Under the pieces are notes generated by a model. The model was not told where the DNA came from and made no database searches. It saw only the letters and a list, made by a program, of their open reading frames with translations. Position numbers and translations under genes: made by a program. 64,000 nucleotides of DNA from Rhodocollybia butyracea (taxonomy: Eukaryota > Basidiomycota > Agaricomycetes > Agaricales > Omphalotaceae), in the NCBI GenBank assembly GCA_015501585.1, contig JADNRY010000001.1:1054001-1118000 (forward strand), given 5' to 3'. Shown piece after piece: positions 47,751-59,805 of this stretch (positions within the stretch are counted from its first letter, which is position 1; the number at the start of each line of letters is the position of its first letter).

Positions 47751-48706
47751 ATGTCTGAAGTGCATCTAAAGGAAGCCTCCGCTAGTAACCGAGTGAAAAA
47801 AACGCCGCTTGAATCGAGAATACCAACTCCTTTCTATTATTCACCTAGCGATGATGGAACAGATGAGAATCTATTAGTTCTCCTGCATGGTTTAGGTGCG
47901 TATTTCAGCTACTTTTATAGTTTCCCTATACTTATCTCCCCTCATCTAGGTGATACGCATATACCATTCTCCAAGCTTGGACGTCAGCTCAAGCTTCCGC
48001 AAAGTGCAACTCTTGCGTTGAGAGCCCCGGAAAAGTACGCTGTCAAGCTATCCTTCTCAAATTTCTTTCCCAAGCTGGGTTCTTCTTTCACTCCTTCTTG
48101 CGACGCAGGATCCCTTTTTTATACGAAGAAGCGTATCAATGGTACACATCTTTCAACCAGCTGGGAGAATTAATCGAAAGACCCAATCCAACTCCTGCTT
48201 TGGAACTCGTATCAAAGGTTTTCAAGCACCTGATCGAGGACTGTGCATGGCCAAGCGATAAAATCCATTTGTTTGGATTTGCGCAAGGAGGTTCTGTTGC
48301 TCTTGAGTTTGGAATCAAGTTTTGGAGAGAACAGCTCGAGCTTGGCAAGAAACTGATTCCAAACTCTGGTGAAACAGGCACTTCTACTCCAACTTCTCTA
48401 GGATCTGTAGTATCCATTTCAGGCCCTCTACTCTCCTATCCTACCTTGTCTGCTCTCAACCCTACGCCCGTGATCGCTGTATACAGACCTCCACCAGCAG
48501 AGCCATCGTTATCACCTGGAGACTTGACTGCGCTCAGGAAAGCGTTCAGCACAGTCAGAGAAGTGAAGCTTGCTATCAAAGGGCCTGGTATGCCTTCTTC
48601 AAAGGATGAGTGGGAGCCTATCATGAGGTTTTGGAGCGAGAGGTTGAACAGACGACAGGCGGATGGTTTGTACGAAGTCATGAGTGGAATGACAACCCCG
48701 AGATGA
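47751..48706 (+). CDS. phospholipase/carboxylesterase-fold protein lacking the nucleophile serine
   Basis: Exons 47751-47895, 47950-48034 and 48109-48706 give 275 residues. Matches the alpha/beta-hydrolase family of acyl-protein thioesterases: NLLVLLHGLGDTHIPFSKL (oxyanion-hole HGLG), LPQSATLALRAP, then SDKIHLFGFAQGGSVALEF. In active members the elbow reads GFSQGG; here the codon is GCG, so Ala replaces the catalytic Ser. The C-terminal SSKDEWEPIMRFWSERL occupies the place of the usual Asp/His region, and no clear catalytic His block is visible. It may be a non-catalytic relative or use a different residue. The reading frame is intact, so it is not an obvious pseudogene. Confidence 0.85.
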
Positions 48707-49545
48707 AGACAATTCATTAGTCTCTGTAGTTCGGCCCCTTGGGAAGGTGTCGGCTATACTTCCTTGCGGGAAAAACGGGAGGGGATATTTTTTGCTAAGA
48801 TCATCGTACAAGTACGTGAAATCATATACCAAACCTTTATTGTCAAAATTCTACCTCGCGCACGAGATAAGTGCCTTCGCCTTTGTTCTCTTGCTTCCGA
48901 TTCTCCAGCATACATGTTCCGGACTGGTCTTTGTCGTGTTTCTGTGGTACCCACGCATGGAGGTCAAGCCCCAATTATAGTCGTATGCTTATATTTACAA
49001 ATTACTGCTCCAATTTGACACTGTTTAGATTGCACAATATTATACAATCTACGTAACCGAGGCTTCACCCCACTACTTAGCTTATTCGGCTGTTCAGTGA
49101 CACCTGGTCTACTGGTCTCCTCACGGTGGTTTACTGATTTCGTGAACGTGTACTTCTCCCGCTATCTGAAGATCAGTGTTGTCAGTGTCGTCTACTCAAA
49201 ATCAACCAGTCTCTCGTTCGCGGGGTACATGGCGAGTCAATACTATGTATGAACATCACACTTCATCGCACAACTTTCAATTTCGACTCGTTGCGGTTTT
49301 GAAGCCTCCACAAATCGGCGTATCAAACCTGAAGTCTCCATAACTCTATTTATAAGGCTGAGTTTCTGGTCTATCTATCTATCTGAATGAAGTTCTGATT
49401 TATCATTTCCCCTCGTGACTCCTCTCTTGTGAATTCATGCTAGGCTTCAGTCGTGATAATGACATGTTATTAAAACTACGGCGTTCTCCTATCTGCTACC
49501 GTTCCTTTATAAGGGCGGATTGTACGCATACTTCACTTTGTGACC
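48707..49545. other. intergenic region
   Basis: About 840 bases without a convincing gene. Overlapping short ORFs at 48747-49056 have no domains. A TTATAAGG element near 49505 lies about 40 bases upstream of the P450 ATG and may be its TATA box. Confidence 0.5.
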
Positions 49546-51734
49546 ATGGCCCCTCAAGCGGCCTCATCTTCACTTATAGCCTTGTGCGGAATTTCAACTT
49601 TTGCATTAAGTCTATTATATCTCTTTTCATGTCGCCGTCAGTCCTTTGCGGGGTCCTCTCCCCCGGGACCCAAATCCCCGAGTATGCCGATTCTTGATGC
49701 CTGGCTCCAATATCAAGAGTGGGGGAGAGAGTATGGTTGGTTATCCTCCCTCATGTTGCTAATGCATATAAGTCTCAGAATGATGGTATAATAGGAGATC
49801 TCGTCTACATCCGCAAAAATAACATGCTCATTGTCAACCATGCTCATGTTGCCAGAGATCTGCTAGACATACGTGCTCGTATCTACTCAGATCGACCAAT
49901 GACCAACACGATGAAGTTGTGAGTCTGGGTTCTGATTTCAGTTTTCCGACTCGCCACTGAGGTCTTTCCTTTGAAAGATGCGGGTTTAATGATATACTCT
50001 CCTTGCAGGTAAACACCTTGATTCGGCTACCAGACTCAGTTCCAACTAGCATTATATGCAGCGATATTCCAATAGATGGCGGGAAAACAGGAGGCTTTTC
50101 CAACAAAACTTTCGTCACTCCGCCAGCAATCGCTTCTATCCGACCCAATATAAACAAATTCACCAGTTTTTGCGTAGAATAACCACTGTCCCCGAAGAAT
50201 TTATGCAACACACAATGACGTACGTTTTACTGGCTAGGAGAATTATGTTTTTTCTGAACCTCAGTGCACATTGAAGACTCTCAGTGTCTCATATATGCTT
50301 CCTTGTACGGGCTAGATATAACTGCTGAAGACCCTCTTGCCCGAAAGGCTGTGGAAGCTATGGCTTTAATTGGACAAGCAACATTACAGCCTTTTCCTGC
50401 ACTTGAACTATGTCCATGGTTGCGCTTCATGCCTTCTTGGTTCCCTGGATGCGGGTTTCAACAGATGGTAAACAAATGCACCCAAAATCTCTGGGAAATA
50501 GACACCATCCCATTTGACACAGCAGTAAATAACTTGGTAAGTACTATATCATGTATGTCTTCAAACTGCTTTGCTGTTCTAATTCCTCGTATTACAGAAA
50601 ACAGGCACTGGTACTTCCCTCATTGCTGAGCTAGCTCTTGAAAATGAGGGAAATACAGTGGAGATTGAGAAGATCAAAGCAATGGGTACCGTCAGCTTTC
50701 TGGGTAAGATTCATGCTTTTTGCAATACTAAATCAAAAAACTAATTTATCTCATCAGCTGGGGCAGATACGGTATGAAGGCTCTGCTGAATTGAATCGGT
50801 GAAACTCATCAATTGAAACGCGTATGGAATAGATAATGTCATCCATTGGCTCCTTTCTCCTCAACATGACCCAACATCCTGAGGTTCAATCCAAAGCGCA
50901 AGCTGAAATTGACCGTGTTATTGGGAGAGATCGATTGCCGAATTTTGAGGACCGACAGTCTCTTCCTTATGTTGAATCTATCTATCGCGAGATAATGCGA
51001 ATGCACCCACCTCTTCCCATTGGTATGAGATTCCATAAGTTCGAGAGATCAGATATCTCGTAGGAGTCTACCACGTTTCAACAGAAGATGACTTTTACAG
51101 AGGTTATCATATTCCGAAAGGTATTTTAAATAGCTTCGCACTCTGCTTGGTGTTGACTTTCATTAATTAAAGGATGTGCGGTTGTTCCCAATATCTGGTA
51201 AGATTTTTTATTATTTCCAGGGAACTCGCACGTGAACTGAAGAACGTTGCCCTAGGGCTATGAATCGGGACCCTGATGTGCATTCAGAGCCTGATAAATT
51301 TATGCCTGAACGATTTCTTGACTCTCCGACCGGGCCATTCACGAAAATCAATGACATTTATGCATACGGATTTGGGCGAAGGTTTGTTTATTTTTGTCCA
51401 ACCATTTTTCCGACTATACTAGTAGTGTTCTTACCTTTTAGAGTCTGTGTTGGCCGTTACATGGCTGACAACACTGTTTGGCTTGCTATTGCCTCTGTTC
51501 TGGCTACGCTGAATCTGCGCAAGGCCAAGGACGATGAAGGTAATGAAGTTGATATCCCTGGAGAATATACAAGGCACTTTTTCCGGTATGTGTATTGTTG
51601 AGATTCTGCCTCTCTGTTAGTCTGACGCAAAATGTTCCTTTAATCTATACAGTCACCCCGAGCCATACCAATCTTCCATTACACCTCGCGACTTGCAAGC
51701 GAGGGAGTTAATCTTAGCGACAGCTATGGCATAG
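49546..51734 (+). CDS. cytochrome P450 monooxygenase
   Basis: Membrane-anchored heme monooxygenase of the fungal group often named O-methylsterigmatocystin-oxidoreductase-like; substrate unknown. Thirteen exons sum to 500 residues. The N-terminal anchor (SLIALCGISTFALSLLYLF) is followed by the proline hinge PPGPKSPSMP. I-helix AGADT is mostly encoded by a 14-nt exon (50758-50771). K-helix REIMRMHPPLP, PERF region (DKFMPERFLDS) and heme loop FGRRVCVGR, in which Cys is the heme ligand and which is split by the intron 51382-51441. The splice at 50224-50284 uses a weak GTTTTA donor but is the one that keeps the frame into LIYASLYGLDI. The gene appears functional. The NAD(P)-dependent reductase follows on the same strand 450 bases later. 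Confidence 0.93.
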
Positions 51735-52181
51735 TCTCAAGAGCCAGCTTCGTCTAACAATACATATGCAGAGCTGGAAGCAATATTCTGATTTGTCTCT
51801 TCTCTATAGTCGTACGATGATTGAGGGATATATATGCCGTAAACCTTGAGAAGCAAATGTACGATATTCAAATTTGCGTTCTTTCTCTTCCAAAACTGCC
51901 GACCGGTGTTGCCCAAAGGATGATACATATATAATATATTGAGCTCTTTTGAGCACTTATTCAGCATTTCGAAGAAGTCCATTCAAAAGAATCACCGACT
52001 ACGTTGCCAAATGTATAAGCTAGTAGATTACCCTAGATTACCTCGGCTGCATGCTTGCGTTGTAACTTGTAATGCGGCAAGCGTGTTGTAGGACCGTATA
52101 TGATCTGGGCATTTGCGAGCAAATTTCACAGATTCATAAGCCTTAATCAACCCCCACTATCCTCAAAAACTACTGCTTATT
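51735..52181. other. intergenic region
   Basis: Short gap between the P450 and the reductase on the same strand. No gene or clear motif. Confidence 0.5.
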
Positions 52182-53609
52182 ATGTCTGCGAAAACATCTA
52201 TTCTCTTGACTGGAGCTACCGGTTCTGCACTCCACTTTCTTGAATGATAGACTTCCAGGCTGACTTCATAGTTCCAGGGTACATAGGCGGGTCGATCCTT
52301 ACGCGTTTTTTGCAGCGCCCGGATGCCTCGTCACTCGATATTCGACTATTGGTCCGAAGCGCCGAGAAGGCAAAGAAAATACAAGATCTGGACTTGGGAG
52401 TCACTGTGATCATTGGTTCACATTCAGATAGCGAACTAATGGAGGAGTTGGCTTCTCAAGTTGATGTTGTTCTCGCTACGGTGAATCGATTCTTGATTGT
52501 CTGAAATCATTGCTGAAGTTGATTTACTGTAGGCTGACTGTGATGATATCAATGCGGCACAGAGCGCTCTGAGAGGACTAAAAAAACGGTACGAGGCAAC
52601 AGGAAAGGCGCCGATCTTCATAGAAACCGTAAGGCCATTTAAGTACTAACGTCTTCGAGCTCGCAATAATTGATCGTATTCTAATTTCAGTCTGGAACTG
52701 GTAAGCTGTCGTGTTTACATAGCATACTTACGCGCGGTCTGTTACAATTTATTTAGGCGTTTACGCGGATATGGTGAACGGGGCTCATGCCAACTCGGAA
52801 GTGTTTGACGACGCAAACGCAGATCAGATTGAGACTCTTTCTCCTACAGCCCCTCATCGTCCAGTGGACGAAGTAATCGTTTCGGGGGACGCTGAAGGTT
52901 CGTGTCCTGCTCATTATTTTTAAAACATATGAGCTCAACATGAACTCATTCTAGGTTATGTACGAAGCTACATCGTCCTTCCTTCGACTGTATGGGGAAT
53001 TGCTAAAGGACCGCTTTTCGAGTCCAAAATCTCCAATCCTCACTCCAAGCAAATTCCCTATTGTGTCAGAGCTGGTTTAGTTCGCGGTCAAGGCGGAATG
53101 TTGACAGAGGGCAGAAACGTCTGGCCTTTGGTCGAAATTCACGAGCGTAAGTGCCTCACTAGAACAACTTGAAGTTGATATGCACCGAGCCCTTCTTTCA
53201 GTGAGCGATCTCTATAGCATGCTGTACGATGCAATTCAGAGTGGAAACCCCATGGTTAGACATGGACGAGAAGGATATTTCAACGCTGTATACGATGAGT
53301 ATTCTATGCAGCAGCTCGCTAGGGGTATATCAGAAGCGTTGGTGATTCTCGGAAGAGGAAAAACTACCGAACCGTCATCGTTTACCCAAGAGGAGCTAGT
53401 CAAATTTTTTGGAGTAAGATTTATCTTCTCTTTCTATCTTCTTAATACTCAGCCACAATTAGCCTTTCGGGCCATTCTTTGGAAGCAACTGTCGCTGCTT
53501 AGCTACAAATTCGAAGGCAATCGGCTGGGCTCCCAAAAAAGGATTGAAAGAGATGCTTGCAAGTATTCGATATGAGGCGGAGGCTCTGATTGCCGCTGAG
53601 GGCTTGTGA
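52182..53609 (+). CDS. NAD(P)-binding Rossmann-fold reductase (extended SDR/NmrA-like)
   Basis: Eight exons (52182-52221, 52278-52480, 52533-52628, 52691-52700, 52757-52897, 52955-53146, 53202-53413 and 53463-53609) sum to 346 residues. The nucleotide-binding turn is TGATGYIGG. TSGTG includes a 10-nt exon at 52691-52700. Further on are VLPSTVWGIAKGP and, at the C-terminus, ATNSKAIGWAPKKGLKEML, the usual pattern of epimerase/dihydroflavonol-reductase-like proteins. The last acceptor is AATTAG at 53462, chosen because it alone keeps KFFGPFGPFFGSNCR in frame. The substrate is unknown; neighbouring placement with the P450 suggests, but does not prove, a shared pathway. Confidence 0.9.
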
Positions 53610-53741
53610 ACTGGGGGAGAAATATAAATACACGCGCGAAAAATTATGATAATAATATAAGCGCTGGAACGAGAAATCAAGCGCCGCCGCCACTTGTTTA
53701 AGCACCATACATATGCATCACATCTTCAGAAAAGTTCGTTT

Positions 53742-54555
53742 ATGATGTTTTCAGCTGCTATTCAGCCTGGTCTAGTATCACTTTTCTCTTCTACTGGATT
53801 CAATCCGCTTGGACTTTTTGAAACGCGCACCGATGAATCTTTGGTTGCAGATGCGTTTATAGGTTTGTTAAACGATAGGTCGTCGGAACCAAAGCCACAG
53901 AGTCCTGTTGCACTGGTATCTCAACCGCCTGAAGAAGGCTTTGTGTTGGATCAAACCGTGCTTCACATCCAATCGCCATCGTTACCAAAAACGTTCATTC
54001 TGTGTCCTGCTCAAGCCGCGGCAGGCGTGGAGCTTGGTTTAAAACATCCTTGGGTTCATCTGCAAGTACGAAATATGGAAAAGGAGTGGAGCTTTGAAAT
54101 GGGGATTTCTGATCAGACTGGACGTAAAGGCATACTCCGGTTTTCAACCTTTCAGGTGTGCTCTCGAGCTCCATTGAAGATTATTCATACTTGATTTTTT
54201 TGCATAGAAGCACCCCCGACTTAAAGTTAACTCCAGTCCTCCCCTGCTTCACCTCCCACTGTCTTTCCCTCCAAGCTCCTCGCAGTTGACCGCTTGGTCG
54301 ACGATCAGCCTCCATCTTCCCGCTTTTTTACCTCATTTCACCAACACCAGCCTCATTGACCATGTATCTGAATCTATCTATGATGAAGTTTTGCATACCC
54401 CAGTCTTCTCAAAGGCGTCTGCCCCGAATGGCCAGTACTCGCATACTTCCTACGTGAAAATCTATCCGACTTGTAGACTGCGTCGCATCTGGTTCAGTGA
54501 CGGAGGTCCCAGTCAGAAGCTTCCATGGGAATTCGAGCTCTATGCCAGGGAGTGA
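53742..54555 (+). CDS. CFA20 (BUG22/CFAP20) domain protein
   Basis: Two exons, 53742-54155 and 54208-54555, give 253 residues in frame. The layout follows CFAP20/BUG22: N-terminal AAIQPGLVSLFSSTGFNPLGLF, then TFILCPAQAAAGVELGLKHPWVHLQVRNMEKEWSFEM, GRKGILRFSTFQ, the LPLSFPPSSSQLTAWSTISLHLPAFLPHF part, and SHTSYVKIYPTCRLRRIWFSDGG near the end. In animals and algae CFAP20 stabilises ciliary microtubules; some members also have nuclear or transcription-linked roles. Mushrooms have no cilia. An internal Ser/Pro segment and a shortened acidic insertion distinguish it from the very conserved ciliary form, so it is a divergent member. Two adjacent ATG codons make the start ambiguous by one residue. 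Confidence 0.85.
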
Positions 54556-56830
54556 ACACTAAACTTCAAAGTAAGCTGCACATGATCTTACGCGTGTGTA
54601 CTTCTCTATCGTTTTTGTTCGAGTACACAGCCTTAATCATCTATCCAGCAGGCTGAACCTTACAGTGGAGCCTCACGCTTCCATGAACGATCCACTCTAG
54701 GTCAACGTTCTATCCACGACATAGGGATGTGATAGTTAATCCCCTGTACATCCTAAATGAACATTCGCACTTCTGATTAACAGGCTAGTCAGATAGGGTA
54801 GTTAAAAGCGCACAGAAGTCCACATACCACGCCAGCTGTTTCTTCTCTGCCTCATGAAAATGATAACAATGTTTCTATTTTGCTAGAACCGTTTGAAACT
54901 TCCAGCTAGTAGGTGAACTTTCAGATGGGTCGATCGACAGAAGAACTGTGCCTTGTATCGCAGTGACCAGACGTTAACTCGTTCCTTGGGTCAAATTATG
55001 GATCGACTTGGTTTTCATACTCCATACGCGTACAGGCAGATTTTCTGAGAAAAAACCTTGTGTCTTCAACCATCGTTCCCGAGCACCGAATCCTATCCTT
55101 ATCAATATATTTTGAACGACATCGTTTTTTACACTGCAGCGTGAAAAGGATGGGCTGTTTTCTGTGTGATCGGCGCTTGACACCTCTGACCGATGGCTTT
55201 GACCTTTTGGTTTTAGGCTGGATCGGTCCTTGAATATCCGAATACTTCAGAGTCTTGTCCATCTGCAAAGGATGGCGCTCGGAGGGAACATCCCTTCCTT
55301 CAATATACTCAATGTTTATTCGGCAGCATTAGATCGGTCTCTGCTGTAAAGTGCGTGGCTCAGACTGTTAGAATGCACCTCGGTATAGTATGTATGGACA
55401 AAAGATCTGCAACCCCAGGCGCGTGTTCTAAGCCTCGGTGGCCGCACAGCAGCCCCATGAGCTATCAGCCGCAGGTCGTACTGTCTCAGTGTCTATAGAG
55501 ATGCGGATCCGAGTCCTGAAATCGCACAAACTACCCTTGGCTAGTTGATAACCGAAGTGAAGGGGTGCGCTGTAGATCCTAGCTCGCCACGAGCTATGTG
55601 AAAATCTCTGGTTTAGCAAGGCTTTACGTCTGGTTGCAACAAGCATCAAATCCTGTATGGAGAGGTTTTTTCTCAGAACGGACGTCATTTAATATACCGG
55701 CGGTGCCAGTTTTGCTTTTTTGTTAAGAACATTTTTCTACCGCAGTATTCAGCGGTAACCACTACCCATCCTCATCCCACTGGTAAATGAGGCACCAGCC
55801 CGTTGTCGTCGTAGAGAAAATAATTCTGTGCAGGTATAAACTTAGCCTCTCTCGACGAATTTATACAAAGCTTGCGAAAACCCTACGTTAACGATGTGCG
55901 GATGCAGTCCAGTTGGTTTTCCATCTAGGTTCGGCAGTGCTTCATCATTTTGTGAAGCCGTGCATCGAGAGCTTAATAAGTTAGACCTTTAGGAAAAGCC
56001 GGTGGAGTTTGACGATTTTCCATTAGCCGATGCTCAAGCAACTCTACTGGTCGAGGTAAAGGAGCAAGGAATCAGAGGAGGGTCGCTGGTATAATACATT
56101 ATACATACTTACTTACGCACTTAGGCGGTCGTTAAGACCTGGTCTCTAAGACTTGATAGGCTTTGATGTTTTGATACTATCCTATGCAAGACACTCCGAG
56201 AATCATGGGATCTCATGTCATTTACTATCGTTTCGTACTTGAATAAAAAAACTGTTGGTAAGGTCGCGGATCCGCCGCATATAACCAGGTATTTTCAGAG
56301 CGAGGGGATATTTGAGAGAGCTCTAGGCAGAGAAACTAGTATTGTTGGTCCAGGAGAGCTTTAACAAAATATTCAAGATGAATTGCAGCCGTACTCTTTA
56401 CATAAATATCGAAATGTTTTTCGAAGTCGAAGAATCAGAACGATGCCGATGCGGCACGGCAGGGCCAACACTCGTGCGACCCATGCGGCGCAGAAGCCAT
56501 CAATATGCGGATCCCTTTCAGAGTATTACCTTGTAGGGATAAGCCCTGGATAGTGAGTTTCCGTCGATGTTCGTAAAGGTCAATGGAGACCCATGAGTAT
56601 GGAACGAGGATATTGAGTGGAACAAGTTTCAACACATTGGCATATGTAGTCCAGAATTAACGGTTTATGTGATCCTCGGACAGTATTTCCGGCGCTGGCC
56701 CTCCAGCTCAGTATTAATACTTGACCGCCTGCCTGTTTCCTGTTCATCATCTCGTTCAACCTTTTGGCTCCAAGGTAAAGCCAATCAATTTCCTCATTAA
56801 CGAACATTGTTGAACCAGAAGATAGGCTCG
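54556..56830. other. 2.3 kb region with no gene recognised
   Basis: Short ORFs only (for example 55428-55688 minus and 56342-56536 plus), none with a recognisable domain. Some TACTTACTTA-type simple sequence near 56105. May hold a non-coding transcript or decayed element, but I see no defined structure. Confidence 0.5.
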
Positions 56831-59045
56831 ATGTCGAATCAGGACACAGACTCACAATACGGACTCGGTCGAAAACCGCTTCCGCCATCGAGATCCTCGT
56901 CTACAAGCTACACCTTTGATTTTAGCATACCGATATCGGAGAATGTTCCTTACGACTACTTGTATCGATCAAATAGATCTGAACGTCCTCAGTGGTCGCC
57001 TAAACCATCCTGGTCCTCCAATGCGCCAGGAGCGTTGTATGAACAGCACCTCTCCCCTACGTCACGCAATCTCGACGCAAAAGGTTTTTCACGCGTCATA
57101 ACGCACTCTTATTCCTCTCAGTTTGACGGCCAACTCGAAGATCAGGTTTTGTCATCTTCACCTCAGGCCTCTTCATCATCATGGTGGGGTAGCTCTTCAC
57201 CGGCACCTTCCAGTGCTTCGTCTCCCGCTATCTCCACAACTTTATCCCAGCCAGTTAAGGAGGAACCCGACTCACCCAGAATTATCATTGAACCACTCGT
57301 AGCTTCGGCACTAGTAACGAAACGGTCGTCTTCATCGTCTCCGGAACCATCTTCTCCACCTACGCAGGCAGAACTTGAAACGCAACTTTTGTTGTCGCAG
57401 TCACTTGCCCCGCCCACCGAGGTTCCGTTACGCGCCACCCAGGCTTGCGACGATATGAGAAAGATGATGCGGTCATTCAGACTGAACCCATTCTCTATTC
57501 TCACAGGAAATGGGAGACCGACTAACAACGAGTCAGAACCTGTCCTCACATGGTGTGGTACAATACCTGGTCCTTTAGAACAGGATCCAGTGATATGCGA
57601 GTGGCAACTGGAAGGGTACAATAGCGGATTAGAGGATGAGCTTATTGTCATGGACGACTTGCAGGGGGACAGTGATTTACCCGCGGATCCCAAACTCGGA
57701 GAAGATTCCGAGTCTCAAAGGATCTTCTCTACCTCGCTGTTGATATCAGAAGCTGCGAGTAATTCGGACTTTTCATCACCAGCAGAAGAACGCACTTTGA
57801 GACGTACGAAGTCGTTCACAACGCTTCCGAGGACATTGCGTGCTCCGGTATTTGGCCCGAGGGACGTGGATCTGGAACAGCGTGCCGCAAGTTGCGATTC
57901 TGGCTACGAAAGCGCGTCGCTGCCTTGTCAAACGATCGACTCCAGTAATGAGCGATTCTTGCATTCCGATATCCATCATCACCCTCTGCACGGTTTTCCG
58001 ATATACAAAAAACCTAGACTTTTAGGCCAGGGTGAAAGCAAGTGCCGTTCGACTAGTTACCTTTCCACAACTAATCTTTATTTCAAGGTCTGTCTCTACC
58101 AAACAATTTTCAGCAAGGATACGAGGCTCTCCACTCTTCTTACAAAACTCCATGTTATGGTTCCAACAACAGTTCTCGGCGCATGCTCAGAAAACCTGGG
58201 TCTGAAGAAACCTTGAACTCGTCTCGTCAGAGCTCGCAAGGTAAGCACTACTTGTTTGTTTGATAAATATAATTGTTTTTCACGTGTCCTAAGTAGTATC
58301 AGCAAGACCCTCAGTCTCGCGGAACACACTCTCCGGCTCTACCCGTCGACGTTCTTCCTCCGGATCAATGTATCTCCCCACCCTTCTGAACGCGGAACCT
58401 GAAAGAAACCCCCCATCGCACTCTTCCAACTCATTCTCTCTTCGTCCTCCAGCACGATTCAAGCTCGGGCCTTCTCGGAACTCCCCTACACTTAGCAATT
58501 CATTGTCGTCCTCTCCTGCTGTTGAAACACTGGTACCTTCTACAGAAGACATGAGGAACGTGGCGGATATATGGGCGACGGCAGCAAACCCACGGCCTGA
58601 ACCTCCTTTGCGTGAGCCTGGATCGGTATCTCAGGAAGCCTCGTTTTCGCCTTTTAGGCAATCAAACTCAAGCTTTAGATCATCATTGTCGAGGTGTTCA
58701 GTTTCGATCCCCCAACCAGGGCCATTCGATTCACATGCGACAGGAACAGGGACGGGAGCGCCAATAGGTTCATCAGCAATGCGTCCTGTTGTTTTGCCTC
58801 GATATAACGGAATATATGCTGGTCGTCGACACGATCAGCAACAGGTTCAACAGTCCTTACTCAGTTCGTCACCGGGGATCCCACATTCTCATATGCGAAC
58901 TTTTCCAATGGGATTCGACGGTGCAAGTCCTACAGGTGCTCAAACTGGTGCATACAATGAAGAAGGAGATTCTTATGTATCTGGAAATCGATTCTACAAT
59001 GTCGACTATGCCATGGGGGCTTACACTACTTTGGAAGGACAGTAA
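56831..59045 (+). CDS. unknown Ser/Pro-rich protein
   Basis: The first exon starts at 56831 (MSNQDTDSQYGLGRKPLPPS) and runs as one open frame for about 1.2 kb. After splicing near 58030-58115 and at 58241-58296, the frame continues to a stop at 59043-59045, about 715-725 residues in all. The splice near 58.1 kb is uncertain: the best-looking GT-AG pair gives only a 26-nt intron, while other donors give about 85 nt. Most of the chain is Ser/Pro-rich and disordered. A more conserved-looking core is RKMMRSFRLNPFSILTGNG followed by PVLTWCGTIPGPLEQDPVICEWQL. No known domain. A fungal regulatory or scaffold protein is plausible. Confidence 0.65.
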
Positions 59046-59805
59046 AATGCTCGTGCCCGGACTTTGCTCTGTTCTCGTTAGGGCTCTGTTATCGTAGTTC
59101 TGTGTCTTTGCTCCGTTCATGACGCTTTCCTTTAGTGACCCTTACATGTTTTATTGCTTTTAGGGTCGGCTTTTTCTGTATCAGAGATGTTAATATTGTA
59201 AAACCCACCTACTAACTACCTACTCTCGAGTCCCATCCTTCGATAATCTAGAGTGTGTCACAGTCGTGATAAGTGATCGATTTCGACGCATATATAGTAC
59301 CATTAGTATGAGTTAGTATGTAGCATATAATATAGATAACTTCGCTGATTAGTCCGATCAACAAATCCGGATTAACACCGTAGAACCAGCTTTGACCCGC
59401 GGAAAAACTTTGAGTTTCAGGGAGCTTCGCTTCCCTAAGGAGGGCACAAAAACGTTTCATCACTTTGTCAGGAAGTGAAGCCCTTGTTGCGAGTCGACGG
59501 CTTGCAAAAGAGGTTCAAATAGTGAGTTAATCATACCGTAAATCCTATGTTACGAATGTAGTTAGTGTGCGATATCGCGTGCCCACGTCAGTCTGATTGA
59601 CGAGGAAAAACATCAATTTGAAGTTGAATTATTATGTTGATTTGAACCTTACGTACTCTTACAGTGCGTCTTTATCGGGCGCCAGAAATAAGCGCCGGAG
59701 CCACATTACAAATACATCACGCCTCTTACGTTCAAGTCCGTTTGCCAAATTCCACTTGGTTGTCGCGAGCCCAGCTCGCCGACGACGACACCGACGACGA
59801 CGGCG
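59046..59805. other. intergenic region
   Basis: Region upstream of the NUM1-like gene. No ORF with a domain. A GACGAC-type simple-sequence run occurs near 59780-59803 just before the ATG. Confidence 0.5.

Noticed and set aside
54556..56830. Hidden gene in the 2.3 kb gap
   Set aside because: Checked both strands for conserved motifs and spliceable frames; nothing recognisable.
58081..58110. 26-nt intron in the Ser/Pro-rich gene
   Set aside because: Below the usual minimum intron length; a longer intron with another donor also fits, so the junction was left open.
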